A stretch of 64,000 bases of DNA from Whitmania pigra (taxonomy: Eukaryota; Annelida; Clitellata; Hirudinida; Haemopidae), in the NCBI GenBank assembly GCA_021613335.1, contig JAJTWR010000005.1:153501-217500 (forward strand), in the 5' to 3' direction. Positions 34,230-44,664 of the stretch are shown piece after piece (positions within the stretch are counted from its first letter, which is position 1; each line of letters opens with the position of its first letter). The position numbers and the translations under genes were made by a program. A model generated the notes under the pieces. It was not told the origin of the DNA and made no database searches. It saw nothing but the letters and a program-made list of their open reading frames with translations.

Positions 34230-34559
34230 GATTATAGTTGACGATATTTCAATGGTTCTCTTTCCTTACTTTATATAATTCCTAAACTTTATCTGGTTAA
34301 CATTCATTTGGTTAAAATTTATTATTTATCATCCATTGACTAAATATGATATCTGTCGAGTCAAAGTTCTTAGTCTATTTTAACATAATTTATGGCTTGT
34401 TAGAACGCTTAATTTGAAGATAAGATGACAAAAATGCAAAGCCATTTATCAAGTGCATTTGTGTTAATCTTGGATAAATCACTCACTACGATGCCTACAT
34501 ACTCACGTAATCACGTATTTTCACGCATTTTAAAAGCCATTTATCATGTGCCGTTTTTA

Positions 34560-35205
34560 CGTGATAATATTTAATTTGAACTTATTTTCGTCAGATCATA
34601 CGAACTCAATCAATTTTTTTAATTTTCTTACCAAAGTATTTCGAAAAATTTTTATATTTTGACTCAACAAACAATGGTTTATATAACAAAAAAATACAAA
34701 ATATTGGTTAGATATGACCTATATTTTAGAAGATATTGCCGTTTTTATGTGATAATCTTACTTTTCAAATTTTTCGAGAATCAACCATATATACTGTGTC
34801 TTAACAACTATTATAAATGAGATATAGTATTTTTTTTAGTAGATTTGTTTGCCTAACTTATTAAATGCTTAAACTATTAAATAATTTAAAATTTAATTTC
34901 TAAAAAAATCCATTCCATGAAATTCAATAATTTGAATACTAAGGTCATTTAATCACTAATATTTTGTAAATTTTGTAAAAATGTTTTTACTATCAATATC
35001 TTTTGCAACGGTTTTCATTGTTTATATTTTACTTTCTTTACTTTCTTTATATTTCCAACATTTGTCTCTGTTTTCTTTTAATTATTTTAAAATTTAACTA
35101 ACGGTTTAATTTTTGTTTTTGCAAAGCCTGAAATACACTAACTACTCTGTTACTTATAAATTTGACATCAATCCCTATGAGCCAATGTTTGAGCTTGACA
35201 ATTTC
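34560..35205. repeat. Duplicate of 16730..17930 with deletions
   Basis: Follows the flank of gene F closely (gatatgacctatattttagaagat, ttattccaac-type words, cctatgagccaatg) but lacks the LINE relic present at 17120..17450 and, at its right end, jumps straight from the equivalent of 17925 to inside the first exon of the gene F copy. Confidence 0.7.
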
Positions 35206-35876
35206 AAGTTATCACTAAATCATTATCGTTTAGTTATTTTGTTCAGTATTAAAACATTACTTGCAGGTTAGAAAGGTGTAAATTTAGTAACTTATTTTTG
35301 AAACATTATTTATTTAAAAAAATTATGAATGTTATTCCACATTTGCAATAATTACATAATTTCTTAATTAATTGCAATTAATAAGTGTTAATGCAGGTTC
35401 ATCTGTCTTTCCACATGAACAATTAAGATTACAGCAAGGCTTTACCTGTGGAAATCATGCATCAAATCATGCCCACGATAACAAGTTTGAAACATTCTCA
35501 TGTTCACTTAACAATCAAATTTATGGCCTGGAAGGTCCATGGTGGGAAGGGGACCTTGGCTCAAAAAGGACAATAATTGGGATAAAGTTTGTAGCGCGAA
35601 GCAAAAGTATTGTAAGTTTACTTGAATTCTTAACTTATAATTTGAAAATAATATCCCGGTATTCATTTATTCTACTATTTCATAGTAATTAGTTACAACT
35701 TTCTGCGACATCTGCTTCCTGCATCGGTAAATGAACTTAAATAAATAGACGTATTGGTTTGAAAATGTTTAGAACAGTTTGTTGCAAACTTTTCGTAACT
35801 GTCTGATCATGTCAAATGTGCTGTCATTGCCATATTTCAGATTTCACCTTGTTGGAAAACTTCAAAATTTATATTT
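35206..35876 (+). pseudogene. Pseudogene copy of gene F
   Basis: Relic exons are 35206..35266, 35397..35611 and 35841..35874. The promoter is deleted and the start codon is AAG. The N-half exon keeps HAHDNKFETFSC and WWEGDLGS but has a one-base deletion near 35586 that shifts the frame (IGIKFVARSKS instead of IGIKVFSPKQK). The C-half exon breaks off after about 34 bases and runs into unrelated sequence. Splice-site dinucleotides are preserved. Confidence 0.85.
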
Positions 35877-35877
35877 T

Positions 35878-36110
35878 TTTATATTTATTAGGCTTTTCTC
35901 AGATAAAATTAAGCTATGAAAGTATTGGTGTGGAGTTTAAAAAAGCATGCAATTAATGGCATTATTTTCTCAATATAATCTACTTAAAATTGATTGTAGA
36001 TCATTTGGAAATGATATGAAATAAAATAATCAGTCGATTTATTTATTTACATTAATTTGACAAATGGCTTTATAAAGTTGCTCTATCTTTCCAATGCAAT
36101 CTTACTTTAA
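35878..36110 (+). promoter_or_regulatory. Copy of the shared upstream module
   Basis: Matches 28020..28250 closely (tctcagataaaattaag, gcatgcaattaatggcatta, cattaatttgacaaatgg). It begins where the pseudogene of gene F breaks off, so this is a duplication junction. Confidence 0.4.
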
Positions 36111-36189
36111 TTACTATTTATACACGATATTAAATAATGATAAAAATGGTATAGTGATGAAAATGAAGCAATTTCGGATATGACATAGA

Positions 36190-36382
36190 CAGAGACGTAA
36201 TTTGGGAGGGGAGGGGGCAGAAGGGGCGTTGCCCTGACTTGAAGCAGACCCAAGATAAGGTCATCTCCTCACGTTTTGGGAGGGTCTACCCCTCCTGATT
36301 TTTGGATAGAAGCCAAAAAAGGTCATCTTTTTAAGCTGTGCAGGGGTTTGTCTTTTTGGAAAATGCTGAAATGACGTACCTA
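36190..36382. mobile_element. Second copy of the hAT-like MITE
   Basis: Ends cagagacgtaattt and aaatgacgtaccta, flanked by gacataga at 36182..36189 and 36383..36390. Same position and duplication as 28328..28502, with a short internal insertion near 36250. Confidence 0.7.
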
Positions 36383-36399
36383 GACATAGACTAAGATAT

Positions 36400-36708
36400 T
36401 GTTATATACGCAGTTTTTTTTAGATTAATTGAGTTTATATTGGTAATGTAATTAAATTTATATTTAATTATATTTGGTATTTTTTTCGTGCACGTGGTAT
36501 CTCTGTGATTGCTGTAGAAAGCATTCTCGCTAATCAGCTGACAATCAGCGAGAGTACAGACAACTCAGAAGCCCAAATATTCATTTGCATCCTTAAGTAC
36601 CTCAATTCTTAAACACTAAACTTTTGTTATTCAGTTCCGTTAACTGAATACTTGCTCTATTAAACTTATTAGTTAACTTGCTTATTTGCGGAATCCCGGG
36701 TTACTTCA
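36400..36708 (-). mobile_element. Solo LTR, copy C, with 4-bp target duplication ATAT
   Basis: On the minus strand it begins TGAAGTAACCCGGGA and ends GTATATAACA, flanked by atat at 36396..36399 and 36709..36712. The paralogous segment at 28511..28535 (ctaagatatttatatattta) is the empty site. Length 309, equal to copy A. It contains ctcgctgattgtcagctgat followed by tagcgag, an imperfect palindrome also seen in copy A. Confidence 0.75.
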
Positions 36709-37023
36709 ATATCTATATATTTAGAATATATAAATTTCATATTTTAAAATACTTTTTTTGTGATTTTTGGATGGGGAAAATCAAAATCGTGAAAAATTAA
36801 TTGACATCAATATTTTAATCATACATTTATAAATGGACTTAATTTAAAATTGTAAATAAAACAGATAATCATTTCATTTGAAATGCTACCGATCACCGTT
36901 AGTCGATTCAGAAATTTCTGGCTTTTAATCGTTTTGTCGGCGGAGTTTATTTGTTGGACGGAGTTTGTTTTTATCCAACAACAAGCTTTAAACACAGAAC
37001 TAGATATATATATCCCAGTATAA

Positions 37024-37085
37024 AATACAATACAATTTCTATTTGCATTGAACGTTCACTGAAACCAAAACCATTTCGAACCGCA
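37024..37085 (+). pseudogene. Third fragment of the decayed C-half exon
   Basis: About 60 bases matching 29170..29232 (aatttctatttgca, gaacgttcactgaaaccaaa, ccatttcgaaccgcat). The match then ends; sequence similar to 31240 onward resumes at about 37240. Confidence 0.6.
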
Positions 37086-37635
37086 TGATAAAAAATAATA
37101 TAAAAAATTTTATTTTTTCATTTTGCCTGAATTCTGCAGAGCAAAATGTTTTCTCATTGTCTCTTCCATTATGCTTACGATGGAAAATAGGATGCATTTT
37201 AAATTCCTTTCGATTGCAAATGTTTTTATAACTCGTGGTCGTTGTTTGTGTCAATAAAACGAGATTCGACAAAAATGATTTTTTTTTGTAAAATTGTTTT
37301 ACATAATCAATTAGTCTCAATGACACGTTTTAGTGGAGTGACGCCAAGATACTTTTGACAGTATTTCCTTATACAAGAATTAACGTCTGGAACCGCAGGT
37401 ATTTGAGAATGGCAATATTTCCTGACTGAAAACAGATTCAATCATTTTTCTAATGTCTAAGATTATTTTTATTAATATGTTAATGAATCACAAATCTGAA
37501 CAATTTTAAGAATTTGAAATCGATCTGACAACTTTCAAAACCATCTTTCGGAGAAAATTATCAGTACGACAAACTTATTCTCTTTGGTACATGGTAATTA
37601 TTGGCTGGTCATTATTCAAATCGTAAATATTGACG

Positions 37636-40188
37636 TTAAAATAAGATCAGTTTTTGCACATGAATTTCAACTTCAGACAAACTTAGACTCCCTGAACGAC
37701 GTAGCTTTCTAACTATGATATATCTTCCGAAATTGTATTGCATACATGTCATGACATATTTGTTATACAGCGGTATGACGTAACTTTCCGGTATAACCCC
37801 GCATTGGACTGCACCTGGCATGTACTGAAACGTCATAATACTGGAAGGAAGGATATCAGCACTAAAGTGGAAGAGCCCTCTGCTATCTAATATAAATTTT
37901 AAAATAAGCAAAATATTTAAATCGCGATGAACATGTTTACAGGAATTATTATCAACTAGACCAAAACATAAACGTAATTTAGATTCTATAACCTTATGTA
38001 ATGTCGATTGATCAATGGCGATATTTGGTGTCCAAATGACATCTTCGCTATAATTGTTCACAGGTAGACAAACTCACACACACATACAAAAGTCGCCCCA
38101 AAACCGAAACTATGACCAGGCCTTTAACGACAATGGACACATCAACCTCAACAATAGCAACAAATGCAACAGTAGCAAAAATAATATTGATGATAACGAC
38201 AACGACATTATGATGATTATGATGATAACAATACATTATTACTACTATTTACTACTACTGCTATGTTACTACTATTTGTTACTTATAATAAATATTAATA
38301 AAAAGCACTCTATCGCAAGATGAGATCTGCAAGATGGGGACAGATCAGTACGGATAGTGATGCAGCCTGTATGTTCAATAAATGTTTGGGGCCTCTGATC
38401 CATAAGTACCCTAGAACACAAGGATTCTGAAACCAGAGGCATAACAACTGTAAAATCATCGAACGGGAGTTGCAAAAAAGAGGCTCAAAACAGACTTAGA
38501 ACCCCGCATCACAATCAAGTTTGGAATCAAAATCCCATATCTTTGCTCCGTGAACTCCATGATGTTGCCGTAGTCGCCGACGCAGTTGATCTAGACTACA
38601 TCTTTGTGAGCAACAAGGACAAATGCGACAAGCCAGAAGGTCACGCATGGATAGACAAGAATTCTTAGAATGGATGCCTGACTCTCGTTTTATTCTTAAT
38701 TTTTATCAGTCCGAGGGTTATTTCAAGGATATTTAATTTATCATTGCTCCATTGCTCAAATTGCATGATTATTGCTCAGTTTGATTGATCTCAAGTAAAA
38801 CAATCTTGGCCAAACAAAGTTAACCTCTAAAAATACTGTATCATTATTAGAATTACCAAATAGTGAATTATCTGAAAATGTCAGAACGACAGATCGAGAT
38901 GTTGCTTTATAAGAATATTGGTAGAATCAAAATAAAATAATCACATTTTGTTCATTAATCTTTGATTGGAATTCTCATATTTGACTTGCTTAAGTATGTT
39001 TTACCTTCACAATCCCGCGGAGATCCCGAGTCATGCTGGGGTAGTTTTTAAATTTGTTATTTTTTTCAGAATGTTTGCATTTGTTCAAATTGTTTTTATC
39101 AACAAAAAAAAATTTTTTTTTAAATGTATATCTATCTATAAAATATGTCTGGAGCATAACAAGCAGCTCATAGATCAAAAGATCGCACGAGTCCAAAAGT
39201 TTTCTACAAGGGCCACACTAGGATTACTAATTCTATTTTATATAAGCAGACTTTAGAAACTCGGTCTCAAGACACTAGAACACCGACGCCTATACATAAT
39301 TTATGCCTCTGTCACAAAATGTTACATAGCTTCACTCACTGCACCATCCCCATATTCCCCGAAGTCCTGTTATTTAATACCCTCCGTCTACGCCATGAAA
39401 AATGCTCAACTGTTCTCAGCCTCCACTTCTTCACCAACCGAAGAGCGAAACCCTGGAACTCTCTACCCCCAGATATTATTAGCTCTATAACTGGTAGTCG
39501 ATTTAAAGCCTGTATTTCCAACACCGACTTGAGAAGGTTTCTAACAATTTAATTGACTTAAAATATGCACTCTATATGTACAGATTATCTGACATCATTT
39601 AGTGTCAGCGCTCACTTGTGACCGTCTTTTTAGTTTCAATTAACAAATAAATATTAAAACCAACAACTCCGTTCCTGTGCTGGTGAATAAAACTAAGTTC
39701 TTACTGTGTCCATATGCAACAACATATAATCAAAAATTCAAAAAAGGTAGAAAATCTAAAGGTATAGGACTCACATCCATCTGCAGGTGATCCAACGAAA
39801 ACAATTACAATGACAGTGTGCAGGTTTTGCATGTCAGCCTCCCACCATGGCACGCCCTTCCACCATTCGGGAAAGGAATCATTCGAACCAAGAGCGGTTG
39901 AATAACTGAAAACGTCACCGTCGATGCCGAATTTTGCATCGTGGCCGTTTATTGTCCTACTTTGGATGGCTGTCAACTTCCACTGCGGAAACCTTTCTGT
40001 AGCGGAGCGAATCATAATTAATATATAAAAAAAAATTCAATTCAAATGCTAGATATTCTTTCTAGATGTAGCTTTACTTTTCAACTATTTGTAGGTTACT
40101 ATGCATATATATATATATATATACCTTCGATCGATGTTCCCATACACAAAAAAATAACCAAAATATGTGTCGCCACACAAAACATCAT
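37636..40188 (-). CDS. Secreted single-domain F5/8C-like protein, subtype 2 (gene K)
   Basis: Minus-strand exons 40125..40188, 39775..39996 and 37636..37886 predict 178 residues, with the same exon lengths as gene J (64, 222, 251). The leader is MMFCVATHILVIFLCMGTSI. The N-half differs from J mainly at its start (ERFPQW against VVFPQW). The C-half reads FSADILPSS, then CMQYNFGRYIIVRKL and LSEVEIHVQKLILF. Both copies are open, so both may be functional. Confidence 0.86.
39150..39552 (+). pseudogene. LINE reverse transcriptase C-terminal fragment (in intron of K)
   Basis: Duplicate of 33155..33541, slightly better preserved: MLHSFTHCTIPIFPEV, FFTNRRAKPWNSLPPDI and FKACISNTDLRRFL before the stop at 39552. 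Confidence 0.65.
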
Positions 40189-41540
40189 TATTATAGTCGA
40201 CGATATTTCAATGGTTCTCTTTCCTTACTTTATATAATTTCTAAATTTTATCTGGTTATCATTCATTGGTCAAAATTTATTATATATCATCCATTGACTA
40301 AATATGATATCTGCCTAGTCAAAGTTCTTAGTCTATTTTAACATAATTTATGGCTTGTTAGACCTCTTAATTTGAAGATAAGATGACAAAAATGCAAAGC
40401 CATTTATCATGTGCATTTGTGTTAATCTTGGATAAATCCTCACTACGATGCCCACGTACTCACGTAATCACGTACGCGCAGACATATCCGTGAGTCTCAA
40501 CAAATCGAAAGCCAGGAACAAGTGGCTGTCGATAACAATAACAACAACGAAGGCGACGACATACATAATGAAATTACTTGTAAATTTCCCTTTGATGAAC
40601 GACTTCATGTTGCCAATGGCATGCATTAGTAGAATTTCCTATACTGGAAATATGTAATATATGTTGCGGTTTTTCAGATAATTAAAAAAAAATGTAAGAT
40701 TCTTGCAAGTGTGGTACCTCAATAACAGGCCCTGTATCTATGTTTTTAGCTTCATCTACAAAAAGAGCTGAAGTATTTTATGATAGACTATTTTTTGATT
40801 TAACAAATTTAGATTTGACTTTTCTTAGTGGTACCAAAAACTGGGAAAATACAGAATGAAGAGAGCCCGCCTTCAGCAATTGATTCGTTTTTAGACTACA
40901 ATGGTGAATTTTAATCCAATATTAAAATAACTACTCATTTTACCAACATAGCCGTTTTAACTAAAACTGTCGAAAAATTGTTCGCCTCATTAAAAATAAT
41001 CAAATTATATATTAAAGCTTCAGCAATGAGATTTGCTATTCTCAGCATTCATAAAAATATATCGGTAGATCATTTTTTATAAGAGTGCCTGTTCTGAATT
41101 TTTGAATATGTGTTCCTTATAATATTCTATATCAGTGTGATATAAAACCATAAAAATGATTTTTGTACGAACTTTACCATAAACCGAATTTAAATGTTTA
41201 AATAAAAATAATTTTTTAAATAATCAAAATAAAAATGTTAATGTAGGTTGCTCAGATAGAGCATTCAAATACCTTTAATTTTATATAAATATTATTTTAC
41301 TAGGTGCTGTAGAACTATTGCATATGTAGAACTTACAGCTTCTGAACTATGTTTTGGCATTTAGCCAAAGTTCAACGACACATATTTCGGATTGTTCAAA
41401 AATTAAAAAATGTTAGTTTTTTAATTTACTCATATAGGTTAACAAATGTGCCAAATTTCAGCAAAATCCAAGATGGTGATGTTAGATGTTATGTTGGTTT
41501 GACATGGAATTGTCTAATTATTCGATTTAATTTCTCGAAT
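40189..41540. other. Intergenic, no supported feature
   Basis: To about 40480 this is the 5' flank shared with gene J. Beyond that I see AT-rich sequence without a recognisable gene or repeat until the shared upstream module of gene L begins near 41540. Confidence 0.4.
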
Positions 41541-41624
41541 TTTTTTCTAATCTACTTAAAATTAATTGCATATCGTTGCACATAAATGATAAGTAATCAA
41601 ATTATCAGACTTTTTATTTTTTTT

Positions 41625-41642
41625 CATTAATTTGATAAATTG
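41625..41642 (+). promoter_or_regulatory. Conserved upstream motif of gene L
   Basis: cattaatttgataaattg, about 65 bases before the start codon at 41708, is one base different from the motif before gene H. Confidence 0.4.
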
Positions 41643-41707
41643 CTCGATCTCTTCAGTGAAATCTCACTTGAATTGGGTAGAGTTGCGGTTAACGTTAACT
41701 AACCAGG

Positions 41708-42754
41708 ATGTGGACATTCGAAAAGTGTTCTGTCATTTTTTTGTGTTCATTTTTAGCATTAAGTGAAATTCGCAGCGACGAAATCGGTAGGAAGCTACTC
41801 AACGTTCTCTCAATTATCTTAAATAATGTATTCTTAATTTATTCGCAACGAATCTAATAGAATAATATATTAATAATGTTTTTAGCATGTATTCAACACA
41901 TTGTTAAAATAAATAGTATCATTAAAATAACTCTTCTTTATTAATTAGAATAACATTGCATAATAAAGGTGTGTTTTCAATTCCCAATAAACAATTGACA
42001 TCCAAGCAAAGCTCAACCTGTGGTAACCGGCCCTCAAAGCTGGCCCACGATGGAATACTAGACACCTTCTCCTGTGCCACCAGTGTCTCCTTCAATCGTA
42101 TAGAAGCTGCTTGGTGGGAGGTGCGCCTTCCCTCGAGGCTCAAGATCACCGGTCTCGAGACTATTTCCGCAAGGAATAAATTCTGTAAGTCTTCAAGATT
42201 TTCGTAAGATCAATCGTTTTTGCGATGGAATGTGTCATGAGACATTTGCATCAGAATACATAAAAATGCTGACATTTATTTATGTGCAAATTTTATCGTC
42301 AATGAATTAATTTTGCTTAATTTAATTTCAATTTGTTAATCACTTACATTATCATGGCACGAGAATTAAAATTACTTAAAGTCTTATATTTAACTGTTTC
42401 TCAGCTTGAATAAATAATTTTATTTTTGCTAATGAATGTTAATGCATGAAACGTAATTATTAATTAATACTTTAATTATATAACGTTCTAGATTACAAGA
42501 CTCTGGATAAATATGAAGTTTACATCTGCAACGAAAGTTTGGAACACATAAAAAAGCTTTCCAAATGTCGTCTGTGTTCCAAATCGCCTTACATTATGGT
42601 AGCTTACGGAAGTACCACCAGAATTAAATGCAAGCGAAACATTCACGGAAAATTTGTGTCCCTTATCAAGCGCAGTACCAGAGATCCTCTCTCTAAAACA
42701 CTTGCAATTGGTGAAGTGCGCATTTATTACAACAATATTTACGATGATAAATAG
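41708..42754 (+). CDS. Secreted single-domain F5/8C / F-type lectin-like protein (gene L)
   Basis: Exons 41708..41786, 41969..42184 and 42492..42754 predict 185 residues. The leader is MWTFEKCSVIFLCSFLA. The N-half acceptor (taataaag|gt) has a weak pyrimidine tract but is the one that keeps the 216-base exon and phase 1. The N-half has LAHDGILDTFSC and WWEVRLPS; the C-half has ICNESLEHIKK, CRLCSKSP and IHGKFVSLIKR, ending LAIGEVRIYYNN with a short charged tail. The frame is intact. It is a divergent member of the first subgroup. Confidence 0.8.
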
Positions 42755-44640
42755 ATAGTTCTAGCGCTTTTGTTTGACTAATTATGTTCGTATAATATAA
42801 CTAAAGGCATTGTTTTACATATAGATGACGGGCAAGTGGGAACGTCCATTCATAATAATGAAAATGATAATAATATGTTTATATTATTAATCATGTTAAT
42901 AAAAAACTTGTTTGGTCATGCAGTTGGTACCAAATAAACTTTTGTTTCCTGAATTTATTTCATTTGCTTCATTTGTTCATTTATCACAAAACCTTTCCTA
43001 AATAATGACATCAATTAATTCTAAAAATGGCAATAATTCGTTTTAATCGGCATATTTCATATGAGATCCTCTGAAAGTCTAGATAGCTTTATTTTGGTCC
43101 AACTCTTTAAAGACCAGAATTCATACCCAAGAATCGTCTCAACTAACACGTTTGCTGTTAGAATTAAAACATTTCGATGATTTAATTTTTCAACCGGTCA
43201 TAAAAATTACCTTAATAAATTTTGTCAACACGTGCTCATCTATATATGTAAAATTAAGAATCCATCGTGATTAAAACAAACTCCGGGCAGCAAACAAATA
43301 AATCAAAAAAATAAAAATCTTACATTTTTAATTCAATAATTTAATAAAATTGATTAAATAATATTTTTAATTATCCTTAATTAATTAAGTTAATGTGGCA
43401 AATTCTCAATAAAATATTTTACTTCAATATTCTACTTAAACTTTTTAGGAATTCAAATTTAATTTTTTGAATGCTGTTTTCGCCTAAAGTATTTTTAACT
43501 AAAAAATATTTATTGTTTCAAATTCCAAACTCAAGCAGAAAATAAATTTGTTAAAATATCAACAACTTGGGAAGCCAACAAAAATTACAACAAATAATAA
43601 AAAATTGTTAAAATATTGTAATATCTCTTCAATCTGATCTTCGGGTTTATGCTGTCTAAATTCAGTGTTGTAAATTGAGTATTTGTAACTCAGTCTGCAA
43701 TTATCATTCAGAATTTTCCAGTTGAACCTTGGAATCGAACGCTTATCATCAGCACTGGGCTGCTGCCTCTGAAAGTCTCTAAATCATCGAGCAGCTGAGA
43801 AGGGACGACATTTTAACTTAATTATTTTGAAAAATTTAAGCGCTAATTGGTTTATGATTGGATGGGGTAAATTATTTAGCACTAAAAATGTAATTTCGTA
43901 TACCACGTTTTCATTTTTTCATTCACACGTTAATGATTAAATTGTAGCAAAAATGGCCAGTATTTTGTTGAATTGACAATTAATATAATTACAACAATAT
44001 TTTAACATTCTTGTTAAACAATTACCTTAGCATGACGAGATTTTGTAATATTACTATATTTAACAAGTAATGAATGGAACAGTGGTTGTTTTTCACAAGT
44101 AATAAATAATGAATAAACATTACTCATTAATTTAGATTATTTATTTAGTTACTCAATCCGAGGTGATCTCTGTCATATTTCATCCATCCATCTTTCAATA
44201 GCCTGTTCATTCCCCTTTTCTTTCATTTGAGTTATTATTAGTTTAAAACATTTTTCATATATTGTAATTCTTTAATTATGTATTTCATTGTATGTAATTC
44301 ATATAACCTCTAATTCTCCAAGCGAACATGCACAAAACAAAAAAAAATCTAAAGAGGAGAACTTGCAAGAGCAATAAAAACGTTTTGGCTAAAGTTTACA
44401 TTCTTTAAGAAACTATTTAGTGTGCTTCAATTAGGCTCTATTTTGGTGATTTTCAGGCAATTTGGTATCTGCTTATTTTTCAAACATTACTTATTTGCTT
44501 AGATTTAAATTGATTATATAATATTATATAATTAATATAATAAGTGATTTAAATTGACAACTTTAAAAGCTTAATAAATTGTTTGAAATTACAAATTATA
44601 TTCAAATTGTTCACTTGAAATCATTTTTAAATTTTACAGA
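42755..44640. other. Intergenic; possible SINE relic at 43685-43805
   Basis: No gene. The minus strand of 43685..43805 contains agcgttcgattcc, a good B-box-like match, and gctcgatgatttagag upstream, so a tRNA-derived relic is possible. The rest is AT-rich. Confidence 0.35.
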
Positions 44641-44664
44641 ATTTATCGCTTGGAATCCATCATT

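Larger units (their letters stand above)
37240..40480. repeat. Direct duplicate of 31240..34560 (gene J block)
   Basis: Flanks, introns, LINE fragment, exons and AT microsatellites of gene J recur here in the same order and orientation with gene K. The copy distance is about 6 kb. Small indels are frequent in introns, fewer in exons. Confidence 0.88.

Noticed and set aside
36510..36560. Palindrome ctcgct...agcgag as a stand-alone regulatory hairpin
   Set aside because: It belongs to the solo LTR and is imperfectly kept in copy A; no independent evidence of function.
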